Origin: PVC group bacterium
GTDB lineage: Bacteria; Verrucomicrobiota; Kiritimatiellia; CAIKKV01
DNA length: 64,000 bases
Direction: 5' to 3'
Assembly (NCBI GenBank): GCA_945898015.1
Contig: CAMDGM010000002.1
Span: forward strand, 1-64,000
Shown here in pieces: positions 42,095 through 50,583 of this stretch (its first letter is position 1; each line of letters opens with the position of its first letter). The position numbers were made by a program, and so were the translations under genes. The notes beneath the pieces were generated by a model. It did not search any database, was not told the origin of the DNA, and saw only the letters and a list, made by a program, of their open reading frames with translations.

Positions 42095-42865
42095 TCACTC
42101 CTCGGTTAGCCGCTGGGTGATGGAGACGACGACAAAGGTGACGGCCAGCAGAATGGTCGACAGGGCGTTGATGAGCGGCGTGGCGCCGTGCTTGATCATG
42201 CTGTAGACGAGGACGGGCAGGGTGGTGGATCCTTTACCGGCCACGAAAAAGGTGATCACGAAATCGTCGATCGAGAGGGTGAAGGCGAGCAGCGACCCCG
42301 CGGCGATGCCGGGCGCGAGCATGGGGAGGAGCACGCGGCGCAGCGTGATCCAGTGGTTGGCCCCCAGATCCTGGGCCGCCTCGATCACGGCAAAATCGAA
42401 ATCCTGGAGCCGGGCGAGCACGACCATGGCCACATAGCTGATGCAGAAGGTGACGTGGGCGAGGAAGATGGTGACGAGGCCCAGCTGGACGTGGAGGGCC
42501 ACGAAAAAGAGCAGGAGGCTCATGCCCATGAGGATTTCGGGGATGACCAGGGGCGTATAGACGAGCGCATAGTGGACCTTCTGAAGCCGCGAGCGCCATC
42601 GGTGCAGGGCGAAGGCGGCGGCCGTGCCAAGCACGGCGGAGGCGGCGGTGGCCGAAAAGGCCACGATCAGGGTGTTGCGCAGCGCGTTCCAGATGGCCGG
42701 CTCCTGGAACAGCCGCGCATACCAGTGCAGTGACCAACCTCCCCATTGGCCCGCAAAACGCGAGGCGTTGAACGAGTCGAGCACCAGCACCAGGATGGGC
42801 AGGTAGAAAAACAGCAGCACCGTGGCGGTGATAATGGCGGGGCTCCGGCTATGGCGCGCACTCAT
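42095..42865 (-). CDS. potC: PotC-type ABC transporter permease
   Basis: A 256-residue inner-membrane permease with about six helices, the second membrane subunit of a spermidine/putrescine-type ABC importer. The cytoplasmic EAA loop that docks the ATPase is VIEAAQDLGANHWITLRRVLLPMLAPGI. The start is the ATG overlapping the PotB stop (ATGA); the much longer open frame upstream is the PotB region in another frame and is rejected. Similar permeases also import thiamine, iron, opines or phosphonates, so the polyamine label is by family resemblance only. No PotD-like binding protein follows: the next gene downstream is the unrelated phosphatidyltransferase. Confidence 0.87.
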   Translation of the reverse strand: MSARHSRSPAIITATVLLFFYLPILVLVLDSFNASRFAGQWGGWSLHWYARLFQEPAIWNALRNTLIVAFSATAASAVLGTAAAFALHRWRSRLQKVHYALVYTPLVIPEILMGMSLLLFFVALHVQLGLVTIFLAHVTFCISYVAMVVLARLQDFDFAVIEAAQDLGANHWITLRRVLLPMLAPGIAAGSLLAFTLSIDDFVITFFVAGKGSTTLPVLVYSMIKHGATPLINALSTILLAVTFVVVSITQRLTEE

Positions 42866-43779
42866 CGCAGGGCGCCTCCTTCCGCCTTGGCGAGGCCGCC
42901 CTTCGCGCTGGCGCGCCGCGACAGCACCGCGAGGATCAGGGGGATCAGCACGGCGACCGTCAGCAGCGCGGCCAGAGCCGCGCCGTGGGGCAGGTTGCGG
43001 TCCGTAAATACGCGCTGGGCGATCTTGTTGCCCAGCATTTCGCTGCCGGGGCCGCCGACCACGTCGGGAATCACATAGGAGCCGAGCGACGGGATAAACG
43101 TGACGAGAAAAGCCGTCAGGAGGGCCCGGCTGATGCCGGGCAGGAAGACCCGCCAAAAGGCCTGCCAGCGGCTGCAGCCCAGGTCGAGCGCGGCCTCGAC
43201 CAGCTGGAAGTCGAATTTTTCGGCCCCGGCGTAGATCGGCAGGATGGCGAAGGGCAGGCCGGTGTAGACCATCACCAGGAGCACGGCGCCCGGGGTGTAG
43301 AGCAGCGGGGTTTCCGGGGGGCTCAGGTGCAGGGCCACGAGGGTGTGCTTGATCAGACCTTCGGGATGCAGAATGTGTTTCCAGGCGAAAATGCGCACCA
43401 GGAAGCTGGTCCAGAACGGAACGATCACGAGCAGCAGCAGAAACTGCCGGAGTTTTTTCGAGGTGCGGGCGATGCAGTAGCCCGCGGGCACGGCCAGGAG
43501 GAGGCAGAAGACCGTGGCGACCGCGCTGATCCAGATCGTGCGCCAGATGATCACGGGGTAGTTGGGATTGGCCAGGCTCCGGAGGGTGTCGAGCGTCCAG
43601 CCCGATCCGATTCCGCCCAGGGGATCGGCGGGTTTGAAGGCAATGGCGAAGACGATCAGCGTGGGCGCCACGAACAGGGCGAGCAGCCACAGGAGGGACG
43701 GGGCGGTGACGCTCCATTCCGCGGCCCGGCTCCGGGAGGGCGGCGGCAGGGACGGCGGCTCGGGAGCGGGGTCAGACAC
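42862..43779 (-). CDS. potB: PotB-type ABC transporter permease
   Basis: A 305-residue permease, first membrane subunit of the PotABC-type importer. After a Pro/Ser-rich cytoplasmic start come about six helices; RTSKKLRQFLLLLVIVPFWTSFLVRIFAWKHIL is a PotB hallmark and VEAALDLGCSRWQAFWRVFLPG is the EAA loop. The GTG at 43779 is preferred: it overlaps the end of potA by eight bases, and a longer frame would be PotA sequence in another phase. No clear Shine-Dalgarno is visible, consistent with translational coupling. Substrate uncertain. Confidence 0.85.
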   Translation of the reverse strand: MSDPAPEPPSLPPPSRSRAAEWSVTAPSLLWLLALFVAPTLIVFAIAFKPADPLGGIGSGWTLDTLRSLANPNYPVIIWRTIWISAVATVFCLLLAVPAGYCIARTSKKLRQFLLLLVIVPFWTSFLVRIFAWKHILHPEGLIKHTLVALHLSPPETPLLYTPGAVLLVMVYTGLPFAILPIYAGAEKFDFQLVEAALDLGCSRWQAFWRVFLPGISRALLTAFLVTFIPSLGSYVIPDVVGGPGSEMLGNKIAQRVFTDRNLPHGAALAALLTVAVLIPLILAVLSRRASAKGGLAKAEGGALR

Positions 43780-44941
43780 GGGATTCCGGCCTCCCCGCGG
43801 TCTCGACTTCGGCCGCCTGATCGGCCTCGGACGGGTTGAACCGGTCGAGCATGTAGCCGTCGTCGGCATGGAACCAGATCCAGACCTCGTCGCCCCAGCG
43901 GGGCGGTTTTTCGTCGAGCAGGAAGCGGCCGTGGGGCTGGGAAATGGCCAGGCGGTGGTTCTGAATGCGGATCCAGTACTTGGTGAGGGTGCCCATGTAG
44001 ATCACGTCCTCCACCTTGGCGCGAAAGGCGTTCTTGCTGCCGCTGCGGGACTTGGGCGCCTCGTTGGAAATGTGGAATTTTTCGGGCCGGATGCTGAGAT
44101 GGACCAGGTCGCCCGGCTTCTTCTGCTTGTCGTTGTAGCAGACAAATTCGGGCAGGCCGGCCACTTCGATCAGGCAGTAATTGGGGTCCTCCTCGTCAAT
44201 CCGGAGCACCCGGCCGTCGAGAAAATTGGTGTCGCCGATGAAGGCGGCCACAAATCCGCTGACCGGCGTTTCGTAGATTTCGGCGGGGGCCCCGATCTGT
44301 TCGACGTGTCCGTTGTTCATGACCGCGATGCGGTCGCTCAGGCTCATGGCTTCGGTCTGGTCGTGGGTGACGTAGAGGAAGGTGATGCCGACTTCATCGT
44401 GGATCAGGTCGAGCTCGAGCAGCATATGCTGGCGGAGCTTGAGGTCGAGCGCAGCGAGCGGCTCGTCGAGCAGGAGCACGCGCGGCTTGTTGATGAGGGC
44501 GCGGGCGATGGCGACGCGCTGCTTCTGGCCGCCGCTGATCTGGTGGGGCTTGCGGTCGGCTTTTTCCTCCATCTGGGTGAGCTTGAGCAGGCCGGCGACG
44601 GCATCGTCGATTTTGGAGCGCGGCCATTTGGCCACCCGCGGGCCGAAGGCGATGTTTTCCCGCACGGTGAGGTGGGGGAACAGCGCGTAGTTCTGGAACA
44701 CGGTATTCACCGGCCGCTTGTGGGGCGGGAGGGCGGTGATGTCCTCCCCGTCCAGAATGAGGCGTCCGGAATCGGGCTGTTCGAAGCCCGCCAGCAGGCG
44801 CAACAGGGTGGTTTTGCCGCAGCCGCTGGGGCCGAGAAGCGAAAAGAACTCGCCCTTCTTGACGCCGAACGAAACGTGGTCCACCGCCCGGGTGGAGCCA
44901 AAGTGCTTTGAGATGTCCTGAAACTCGAGAAAATCACCCAT
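43772..44941 (-). CDS. potA: PotA-type ABC transporter ATPase
   Basis: A 389-residue ATPase. Walker A is LLGPSGCGKTTLLR (about 36-49), the Q-loop is FQNYALFPHLTV, the signature ISGGQKQRVAIARAL, Walker B VLLLDEPLAALD and the switch His VTHDQTEA. The C-terminal TOBE-like domain (about 240-389) is typical of the PotA/MalK group. It energises the PotBC permease. The start at 44941 lies six bases after a CATTCT -10 box without a Shine-Dalgarno, pointing to leaderless translation; the 25-residue extension upstream would cross the promoter. It is divergent from the catabolic operon at 45051 across a 109-bp regulatory gap. Confidence 0.9.
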   Translation of the reverse strand: MGDFLEFQDISKHFGSTRAVDHVSFGVKKGEFFSLLGPSGCGKTTLLRLLAGFEQPDSGRLILDGEDITALPPHKRPVNTVFQNYALFPHLTVRENIAFGPRVAKWPRSKIDDAVAGLLKLTQMEEKADRKPHQISGGQKQRVAIARALINKPRVLLLDEPLAALDLKLRQHMLLELDLIHDEVGITFLYVTHDQTEAMSLSDRIAVMNNGHVEQIGAPAEIYETPVSGFVAAFIGDTNFLDGRVLRIDEEDPNYCLIEVAGLPEFVCYNDKQKKPGDLVHLSIRPEKFHISNEAPKSRSGSKNAFRAKVEDVIYMGTLTKYWIRIQNHRLAISQPHGRFLLDEKPPRWGDEVWIWFHADDGYMLDRFNPSEADQAAEVETAGRPESRV

Positions 44942-44947
44942 GGCGCT

Positions 44948-44977
44948 AGAATGCAGGGGAACCCTTGTGGATGTCAA
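44948..44977 (-). promoter_or_regulatory. Predicted promoter of potABC (leaderless)
   Basis: Minus strand perfect TTGACA (44972-44977), 18 bases, CATTCT (44948-44953), six bases to the potA ATG. The -10 is weak but the position matches the other leaderless candidates. Confidence 0.45.
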
Positions 44978-44982
44978 ATGCG

Positions 44983-45006
44983 ATTTCGAAATTGAGATTT
45001 GAAATC
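44983..45006. promoter_or_regulatory. Putative operator in the divergent intergenic region
   Basis: The palindrome ATTTCGAAAT (44983-44992) is followed by the near-palindrome GATTTGAAATC (44996-45006). They lie between the potABC -35 and the -35 of the plus-strand operon, overlapping the latter, so one regulator could control both units. Confidence 0.4.
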
Positions 45007-45027
45007 GGACCCGCATAAGAGTATAGC
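44999..45027 (+). promoter_or_regulatory. Predicted promoter of the 45051-52972 operon
   Basis: TTGAAA (44999-45004), 17 bases, TATAGC (45022-45027). A start near 45034 gives a short leader with GGAG five bases before the ATG at 45051. Confidence 0.55.
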
Positions 45028-45050
45028 TTGTTCCTTAATACGGAGTGGTT

Positions 45051-46097
45051 ATGAAAGCTATGGTTCTCACCGGCATTCGCCAGATGGCGATGATGGATGT
45101 GGCGGATCCCGTAATCGAACGCGACACCGATCTGTTGCTGCGGCTGACGGCCATCGGGGTCTGTGGGTCTGACATTCATTATTACACGACGGGCCGGATC
45201 GGGAGCCAGGTGGTGCGCTATCCGTTCCGCGTCGGTCACGAGTGCGCCGCCGTGGTGGAGAAAACCGGCCGGGCTGTCACCGCCTTCAAGCCGGGCGACC
45301 GCGTGGCCGTGGATCCCGCCATGTGGTGCGGATCCTGCGACCAGTGCCTGTCCGGCCGGTTTCACACGTGCCGCCGCCTGACGTTTCTCGGGTGTCCCGG
45401 CCAGGCCGAGGGCTGCCTGAGCGAGCGGCTCGTGATGCCCGCCGCCTCCTGCTTCAAGGTGCCGGATTCGATGTCCGACGAGATTGCGGCCCTGGTCGAG
45501 CCGCTTTCCATCGGCGTTTACGCCGCGGCCCAGTCGGTGCCGCTGGCGAACGCGGCGGTCGGCATCCTGGGTTCCGGGCCTATCGGATTGAGCATCCTGC
45601 TGGCGGCTCGCGCGTCCGGCGCCCGCACCTTTTACGTGACGGACCGCATCGAGAGCCGGCTTCGCGCCGCGGCCGCGGCCGGCGCCGTGTGGACCGGCAA
45701 CCCCGACCGGGAGGACGTGGTGGCCGCCGTCACCCGGGCCGAGCCGCTTCTGCTCGACTGCGTTTTCGAATGCTGCGGCAAGCAGGAGGCCCTGGATCAG
45801 GCCATTCGCCTCCTGAAGCCCGGCGGCACGCTGATGCTGGTTGGCATTCCGTCCGTGGACCGGGTCAGCTTCGAGATCGACTTGTTGCGGCGCCGTGAAA
45901 TCCGCATCCAGAACGTGCGCCGGCAGAACGAAAAGGTTCACGAGACGATTGCCTTGACGGCGTCGGGGGCGATCCAGCCCGGCTTCATGATCACCCACCG
46001 TTTCCCCTTTTCCCAAACCAAGGCGGCCTTTGATCTGGTGGATGCCTATTCGGACGGGGTCATCAAGGCCATGATCCATTTCCAGGAGCGTGTATGA
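45051..46097 (+). CDS. Sorbitol-dehydrogenase-like zinc polyol dehydrogenase
   Basis: A 348-residue medium-chain dehydrogenase. IGVCGSDIHYYTTGRIG (about 36-52) gives the catalytic-zinc Cys and the sorbitol-dehydrogenase-like HYY segment; VGHECAAVVE adds the His-Glu pair. The structural zinc loop CGSCDQCLSGRFHTC has all four Cys, and GILGSGPIGLS is the nucleotide loop. Enzymes of this branch oxidise polyols (sorbitol, xylitol, galactitol) to ketoses with NAD. As first gene of an operon with an FGGY kinase and a class II aldolase, it plausibly makes the ketose those enzymes use. ATG is chosen over the GTG six bases earlier because GGAG is correctly spaced. It overlaps the PHP gene by four bases. 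Confidence 0.88.
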   Translation: MKAMVLTGIRQMAMMDVADPVIERDTDLLLRLTAIGVCGSDIHYYTTGRIGSQVVRYPFRVGHECAAVVEKTGRAVTAFKPGDRVAVDPAMWCGSCDQCLSGRFHTCRRLTFLGCPGQAEGCLSERLVMPAASCFKVPDSMSDEIAALVEPLSIGVYAAAQSVPLANAAVGILGSGPIGLSILLAARASGARTFYVTDRIESRLRAAAAAGAVWTGNPDREDVVAAVTRAEPLLLDCVFECCGKQEALDQAIRLLKPGGTLMLVGIPSVDRVSFEIDLLRRREIRIQNVRRQNEKVHETIALTASGAIQPGFMITHRFPFSQTKAAFDLVDAYSDGVIKAMIHFQERV

Positions 46098-47437
46098 GCG
46101 ACGACAACGAATTGATCCGGCGGATGGACGCTTTTTCGGCCCGTGACCGCGAGCAGGCCTTGCGCACGCTGGTGGGCCGGACGACCTTTCCCGCCGCCGG
46201 CGGCAACGTGAACATGCACGCCCACTCCTTCTTTTCCTATAACGCGTCCGGCGCGTCGCCGACCCGTCTTGTTTTCGAGGCCCGCCGCGCGGGGCTCTGG
46301 GCGTTCGGGCTGTGCGATTTCGATGTGCTCGACGGCCTGGAGGAGACGCTTCGCGCCGGGCTGATTGCGGGGTTGCGCGTCACGATCAACCTTGAAACAC
46401 GGGCGTTCCTAAGCGATTTTTCCGCGGTGGAAATCAATTCGCCGGGCGAGCCCGGCGTGACCTACATCATGGGCGCCGGGTTTGTGAAAGTGCCGGTGAC
46501 GACCTCCCCCGAGGGCCGCACGTTTACCACGTGGCGGAAGCAGGCCGCGTCCCGCAACCTGGCGCTGATTGCCCGCATCAACCCGCATGTGCCGGAGATT
46601 GCCATCGCGTTGGAACGGGATGTGATGCCCCTGACGCCGCACGATGCGCCCACGGAGCGCCACATCATTCGCGCGTACTGCCGCAAGGCCGCGGCGGCGT
46701 TTCCCGCCGATGGCGGAGCCGCGTTCTGGGCGCGCACCCTCGGGCTCGCGCCGGCGGCGGCCCTGGCGCTGCTGCGGGATGTCCCGGCGCTCGAGGAAAA
46801 GGTCCGCGCCAAATTCGCCAAAAAAGGCGGGTTCGGCTACGAGCAGCCCACGGAAAAATCCTTTCCGCCGGCCGATGCGTTTGTCGAGTGGTGCCTGGCC
46901 TGCGGGGCGGTGCCCATGATCACCTGGCTGGACGGCACGAGTGCGGGCGAATCCAACCCCCGCGCCATGCTCGAATGCCTCATGGACACGGGCTGCGCCG
47001 CGGTCAACATTGTTCCGGACCGGAACTGGAACCTCAAGGATCCGGCCGCTGCCGCGGTCAAACAGGCCAAGCTGGGCGAGTTTGTGGCGGCCTCGGAGGC
47101 GCTTCACCTGCCGATCAACATCGGCACGGAGCTCAACAAGGACGGCCTGCCTTTCGTGGACGACCTGGAGGGCGCGGCGCTCAAGCCGTATGCTGCCGCA
47201 TTCCGCCGGGGCGCGGCGATCCTGGTGGGGCACACGCTCCTGTCGCGTTATGCCGGATTCGGGTATGCGGGGGCCTCGGCCCGCACGGAATTCGGGAGCG
47301 ACCTTTCCGCCAAGAACCGCTTTTTCGAGTCCGTGGGCGCCTTGCCACCCCTGACCGAGCCCCGCGCCGCGGATCTTGCCGCGATGGGGCCTGACAAGGC
47401 GTTTACGGCGCTGGCGGATGAGGCGAAAAAGAAGTAA
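46094..47437 (+). CDS. PHP-domain protein
   Basis: A 447-residue protein with a polymerase-and-histidinol-phosphatase (PHP) metal-binding start: NVNMHAHSFFSYNASGASPTRLVFEARRAGLWAFGLCDFDVLDG (about 36-80) holds the HxH pair, the second-helix layout and an Asp. NLETRAFL (about 97) provides a further acidic position, VNIVPDRNWN and NIGTELNKDG lie in later strands, and VGHTLLSR adds His. The combination indicates a metal-dependent phosphoesterase-like TIM-type barrel. The middle ~100-residue helical insertion is not familiar. Substrate is unknown; the operon context suggests a sugar phosphate or a related ester. Start overlaps the dehydrogenase stop (ATGA), with AGGAG upstream. Confidence 0.8.
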   Translation: MSDDNELIRRMDAFSARDREQALRTLVGRTTFPAAGGNVNMHAHSFFSYNASGASPTRLVFEARRAGLWAFGLCDFDVLDGLEETLRAGLIAGLRVTINLETRAFLSDFSAVEINSPGEPGVTYIMGAGFVKVPVTTSPEGRTFTTWRKQAASRNLALIARINPHVPEIAIALERDVMPLTPHDAPTERHIIRAYCRKAAAAFPADGGAAFWARTLGLAPAAALALLRDVPALEEKVRAKFAKKGGFGYEQPTEKSFPPADAFVEWCLACGAVPMITWLDGTSAGESNPRAMLECLMDTGCAAVNIVPDRNWNLKDPAAAAVKQAKLGEFVAASEALHLPINIGTELNKDGLPFVDDLEGAALKPYAAAFRRGAAILVGHTLLSRYAGFGYAGASARTEFGSDLSAKNRFFESVGALPPLTEPRAADLAAMGPDKAFTALADEAKKK

Positions 47438-47492
47438 TCGAGGCTCGACTCCGTCGAACCCGATTGAACGGCAACAGAAAGAAGGAACCCGT

Positions 47493-48146
47493 ATGGCGGA
47501 TATTCGTGAAGAGCTTGTCAAGTATGGAGTCAAAATCGTCCAGGCCGGCCTGGTGGCGGGCGCGGGCGGCAACATCAGCGCGCGCGAGGGCGGGATCGTC
47601 TGGATGAAGCCCAGCGGCGTGGCCATGGACGAAATGGCGCCCGGCGACCTTTGCGGCATGGATTTGGCGACCGGCCGTCAGGTGGAGGGCGCGCACAAGC
47701 CCACCTCCGAGGTCAACATGCATCTCGCCATTTACCGGGTCCGCCCCGAGTTGCGGGCTGTTTTCCACACCCACTCTCCCTGGGCCTCGGGGGTGATCAG
47801 CTCCGGCGCCACGCTCAAGCCGATGTTCGCGGAGTTCGTGTGTGATCTCGGCCGGATCGGCACGGTCCCCTATATCACGCCCACCACCCAGGCGCTGGCG
47901 GATGCGATCGGGAAGGTGTCCGAGACGTCCGACACGATTTTCATGGTGAATCACGGGCTGATCGGCCTGGGGATCACCATGAAGCAGGCGTATTACCGTT
48001 GTGTGGTCGTGGAGGACGCCGCCAAGTCGCAGCTGGCGGCCACCATCTGCGGCACGCCGGTATTCCTGACCGATTCCCAGTGCCGGGACCTCATGGCCCT
48101 GGATGCGCCGAAGCACCGAATCCAGATGATGCAGAAGAATGGGTGA
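47493..48146 (+). CDS. Class II aldolase (fuculose/rhamnulose phosphate aldolase type)
   Basis: A 217-residue zinc aldolase of the AraD/FucA family. GNISAREGG (about 24-32) and KPSGV bind phosphate. The zinc histidines are HTHSPWA (about 91-97) and VNHGLIG (about 152-158), and the acid/base Glu is in HKPTSEVNMHL. Members cleave ketose 1-phosphates to dihydroxyacetone phosphate and an aldehyde, or epimerise pentulose phosphates. Lying between dehydrogenases and an FGGY kinase, it most probably splits a 1-phosphoketose. The start has GAAGGA upstream; a 39-residue extension into the PHP gene is rejected. The 79-bp gap after it holds a short repeat. Confidence 0.9.
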   Translation: MADIREELVKYGVKIVQAGLVAGAGGNISAREGGIVWMKPSGVAMDEMAPGDLCGMDLATGRQVEGAHKPTSEVNMHLAIYRVRPELRAVFHTHSPWASGVISSGATLKPMFAEFVCDLGRIGTVPYITPTTQALADAIGKVSETSDTIFMVNHGLIGLGITMKQAYYRCVVVEDAAKSQLAATICGTPVFLTDSQCRDLMALDAPKHRIQMMQKNG

Positions 48147-48156
48147 AGGAAGGCAT

Positions 48157-48204
48157 AAGAAAAGAGACTGAAGGGACGAAAGGGATCTAAGGGACGAAAA
48201 GGGC
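48157..48204. repeat. Degenerate short tandem repeat (AAGGGACGA words)
   Basis: gactgaagggacgaaagggatctaagggacgaaaaggg contains three to four aagggacg(a)-like units between the aldolase and SDR genes. It resembles the repeat at 28693-28724. Confidence 0.6.
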
Positions 48205-48225
48205 CTGTGATGAGGAGCGTGTGAT

Positions 48226-49032
48226 ATGATGCTGACTGACAAAATTGCCGTGGTCACGGGCGGGGCGCAGGGACTTGGCGAGGCCATCTGTCTCCGCCTG
48301 GCCCGGGAAGGCTGCCAGGTGGTGGCCGGCGACCTGAAATTGCCCGAACTGGAAGCCGCGTGCGCGCGAACCGCCGCCGCCACCGGCCGCGAGGTTCTGC
48401 CGGTCAAGACCGACGTGACGCAGGAGGCGGATGTGGCGGCCTTGTTCGATGCCGCCGTGGCCCGGTTCGGGCGCGTGGACATCTGCGTGGCCAATGCGGC
48501 CATCCTGATAGCCGAGCCGGTGGACACGGCGAACGCCGAGAAGTGGCGGGCCGTGATGAACGTCAACCTGTTCGGCAACTTCCTGTCCTTCAAGCATGCG
48601 GCGCGCGTCATGAAGCCGCGCCGGTCGGGCGTGATTTTGCAGATCAACTCGAAGTCCGGCAAGAAGGGCAGCAAGAGCAACTCGGCCTATGCGGCCAGCA
48701 AGTTCGGCGGCCTCGGCCTGGTCCAGAGCGTGGCGCTGGAGCTGGCCGATCACGGCATCCGGGTCAACGCGCTGTGCCCGGGCAATCTCCTCGACTCGCC
48801 GTTGTGGTCCAATCCCGAAAACGGGCTCTTCGCGCAATATCTGCGGGCCGGCAAGGTGCCGGGCGCGAAGACGGTGGAGGAGGTGCGCCGGTTCTATGCC
48901 GACCAGGTGCCCCTGAAGCGCGGGTGCGCGTACGAGGACATCTGCAATGCCCTGGTGTTCCTGGTTTCGGATCAGGCCGCGTACATGACGGGCCAGGCGA
49001 TCAACGTGACGGGCGGACAGGAAATGCGGTAG
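48226..49032 (+). CDS. SDR dehydrogenase similar to sorbitol-6-phosphate 2-dehydrogenase
   Basis: A 268-residue short-chain dehydrogenase. VVTGGAQGLGEA (about 9-20) is the cofactor loop, CVANAA the structural NNAG-equivalent, and the catalytic Ser-Tyr-Lys lie in INSKSGKKGSK and SAYAASK. The segments QINSKSGKKGSKSNSAYAAS, CPGNLLDSPL, VPLKRGCAYEDICNAL and TGQAINVTGGQ closely resemble E. coli SrlD (GutD), which converts sorbitol 6-phosphate to fructose 6-phosphate. I infer a polyol or polyol-phosphate dehydrogenase; the exact substrate may differ, since no PTS is present. The first of two adjacent ATGs is taken, eight bases after GAGGAG. It is 16 bases upstream of the kinase gene. Confidence 0.85.
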   Translation: MMLTDKIAVVTGGAQGLGEAICLRLAREGCQVVAGDLKLPELEAACARTAAATGREVLPVKTDVTQEADVAALFDAAVARFGRVDICVANAAILIAEPVDTANAEKWRAVMNVNLFGNFLSFKHAARVMKPRRSGVILQINSKSGKKGSKSNSAYAASKFGGLGLVQSVALELADHGIRVNALCPGNLLDSPLWSNPENGLFAQYLRAGKVPGAKTVEEVRRFYADQVPLKRGCAYEDICNALVFLVSDQAAYMTGQAINVTGGQEMR

Positions 49033-49048
49033 AGGGCGGGAGGCGGGT

Positions 49049-50560
49049 ATGAGCAAGACCACGCGGGTGTTGGCGGTGGATTTCGGCGCGTCGGGCGGGA
49101 AGTGTTTCGCCGGCGTCTTCGGGCCGGATGGCTTTTCCATGGAGGAGGTGCACCGCTTCGCCCATGAGGGGGTGACCTTTCACACGCCGGATGCGGCCGG
49201 CCGGCTCACCGAGCGGACCTACTGGGACGATACGCTGCTTTACCAGAACATCCGGGCGGGCCTCAACGCGTTCCGGCTCAAGTTCGGGGCGTCGCTCGAC
49301 GGGATCGGCATTGACACCTGGGGATCGGATGGCGCCCTTCTGGCGCCGGATGGCGAGATGCTCGGCAAGGTGTATGCCTATCGCGACCACCGGCTCGACG
49401 CGATGGTGGCCGAGGTCAAGGCGCGGATCGACGCGACCCGCCTGTACACGATCACGGGCATCCATTTCCAGCCGTTCAATATCAGCAACCAGCTTCTCTG
49501 GCTCATGACCCGGCGCCCCGACTGGGTGCGCCCCGGCTGTTCCTTCCTGCCCGTGCCGTCGCTGTTTTATTACTACCTTGGCGGCGTGAAGGTGGTGGAC
49601 TCCTCCTGGGCCAGCGTCACGCAACTGATGGACGCCAAGACCCGCCGGTGGAGCGATGAGGTGCTGAAGGCGCTCGGCATTCCCCTCGATTTGTTGCCTC
49701 CGATTGTGGCGCCCGGCCATGTGGTGGGGCGGCTGCACCTTTCGTTGGCCGAGTCGCTGGGCGTGACGCCGGCCCCGCTGATTGCGGTCGGCTCGCACGA
49801 CACGGCCAGCGCGTTCGCGGCGGCGCCGGTGGATCATCCGGAGGATGCGCTGATCATCAGCTCGGGCACGTGGTCGCTGGTCGGCAAGCTGATTCCGGAG
49901 CCGATCACGAACGCGGCCGCCATGCGGCATAATTTCAGCAACGAGGGCGGCATCGGCAACATCCGGTTCCTGAAGAACTGCATGGGAACGTGGCTGGCGC
50001 AGGAGCTGCGGCGGGTGTGGCGCGACGCGGACGGGCGCGAGACGCCGTGGAAGGAATTGGATGCGATGACCCTGTCGGCGCCCGCGTTTGGCGCCCTGGT
50101 GGACCCGGACGAGCCCGGCTTTTACAATCCCGCGAACATGGAGGAGGCGATTGTTGCCTTCTGCCGCCGCACGGGGCAGGCGGCGCCGGCCTCGCGCGGG
50201 GCCTGCTTGCGGTGCGTGTACGAGAGCCTGGCGCTGAAGTACCGGCTGGTGCACGAGCAGCTGGCGGAAATCACCGGCCGGCGCGCGAAGGCGGTGCATA
50301 TTGTGGGCGGCGGGTCCAACAATCTTATGCTCAACCAGTTTACCGCCGATGCCTGCGGGCTGCCCGTGATCGCCGGCCCCTCCGAGGCGACGGCGGTGGG
50401 CAACGTGATGGTCCAGGCCGTGGGCCTGGGGCTTTTGCGCTCCCTCGTCGAGGCTCAGCCGATCATCCGCCAGGCCTTTTCCATCCGGGAGTACAAGCCG
50501 CGCGACCCGGCCGCGTGGGATGCGCCGTATGCCCGGTTTATCGGGCTGGTGAAGGGTTAG
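49049..50560 (+). CDS. Rhamnulokinase-type FGGY carbohydrate kinase
   Basis: A 503-residue two-domain FGGY kinase. VLAVDFGASGGKCFAG (about 8-23) is the N-terminal ATP/phosphate motif in the rhamnulokinase form (ASGG). IDTWGSDGALL, PVPSLFYYYLGG and VGSHDTASAF (catalytic Asp region, about 249-258) follow, then SSGTWSL and VHIVGGGSNNLMLNQ in the second domain. These residues and the length match RhaB (L-rhamnulokinase) better than xylulo- or glycerol kinases. It would phosphorylate a 6-deoxyketose or ketose at C1 for the aldolase at 47493. No rhamnose or fucose isomerase is present in the operon. A weak purine-rich site precedes the ATG. Confidence 0.85.
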   Translation: MSKTTRVLAVDFGASGGKCFAGVFGPDGFSMEEVHRFAHEGVTFHTPDAAGRLTERTYWDDTLLYQNIRAGLNAFRLKFGASLDGIGIDTWGSDGALLAPDGEMLGKVYAYRDHRLDAMVAEVKARIDATRLYTITGIHFQPFNISNQLLWLMTRRPDWVRPGCSFLPVPSLFYYYLGGVKVVDSSWASVTQLMDAKTRRWSDEVLKALGIPLDLLPPIVAPGHVVGRLHLSLAESLGVTPAPLIAVGSHDTASAFAAAPVDHPEDALIISSGTWSLVGKLIPEPITNAAAMRHNFSNEGGIGNIRFLKNCMGTWLAQELRRVWRDADGRETPWKELDAMTLSAPAFGALVDPDEPGFYNPANMEEAIVAFCRRTGQAAPASRGACLRCVYESLALKYRLVHEQLAEITGRRAKAVHIVGGGSNNLMLNQFTADACGLPVIAGPSEATAVGNVMVQAVGLGLLRSLVEAQPIIRQAFSIREYKPRDPAAWDAPYARFIGLVKG

Positions 50561-50583
50561 TCGTTTTAGCCGGGAGGGGCTCT

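Noticed and set aside
42095-43717. A 540-residue version of the PotC permease
   Set aside because: The N-terminal half is potB sequence read in another frame; the true start overlaps the potB stop at 42865.
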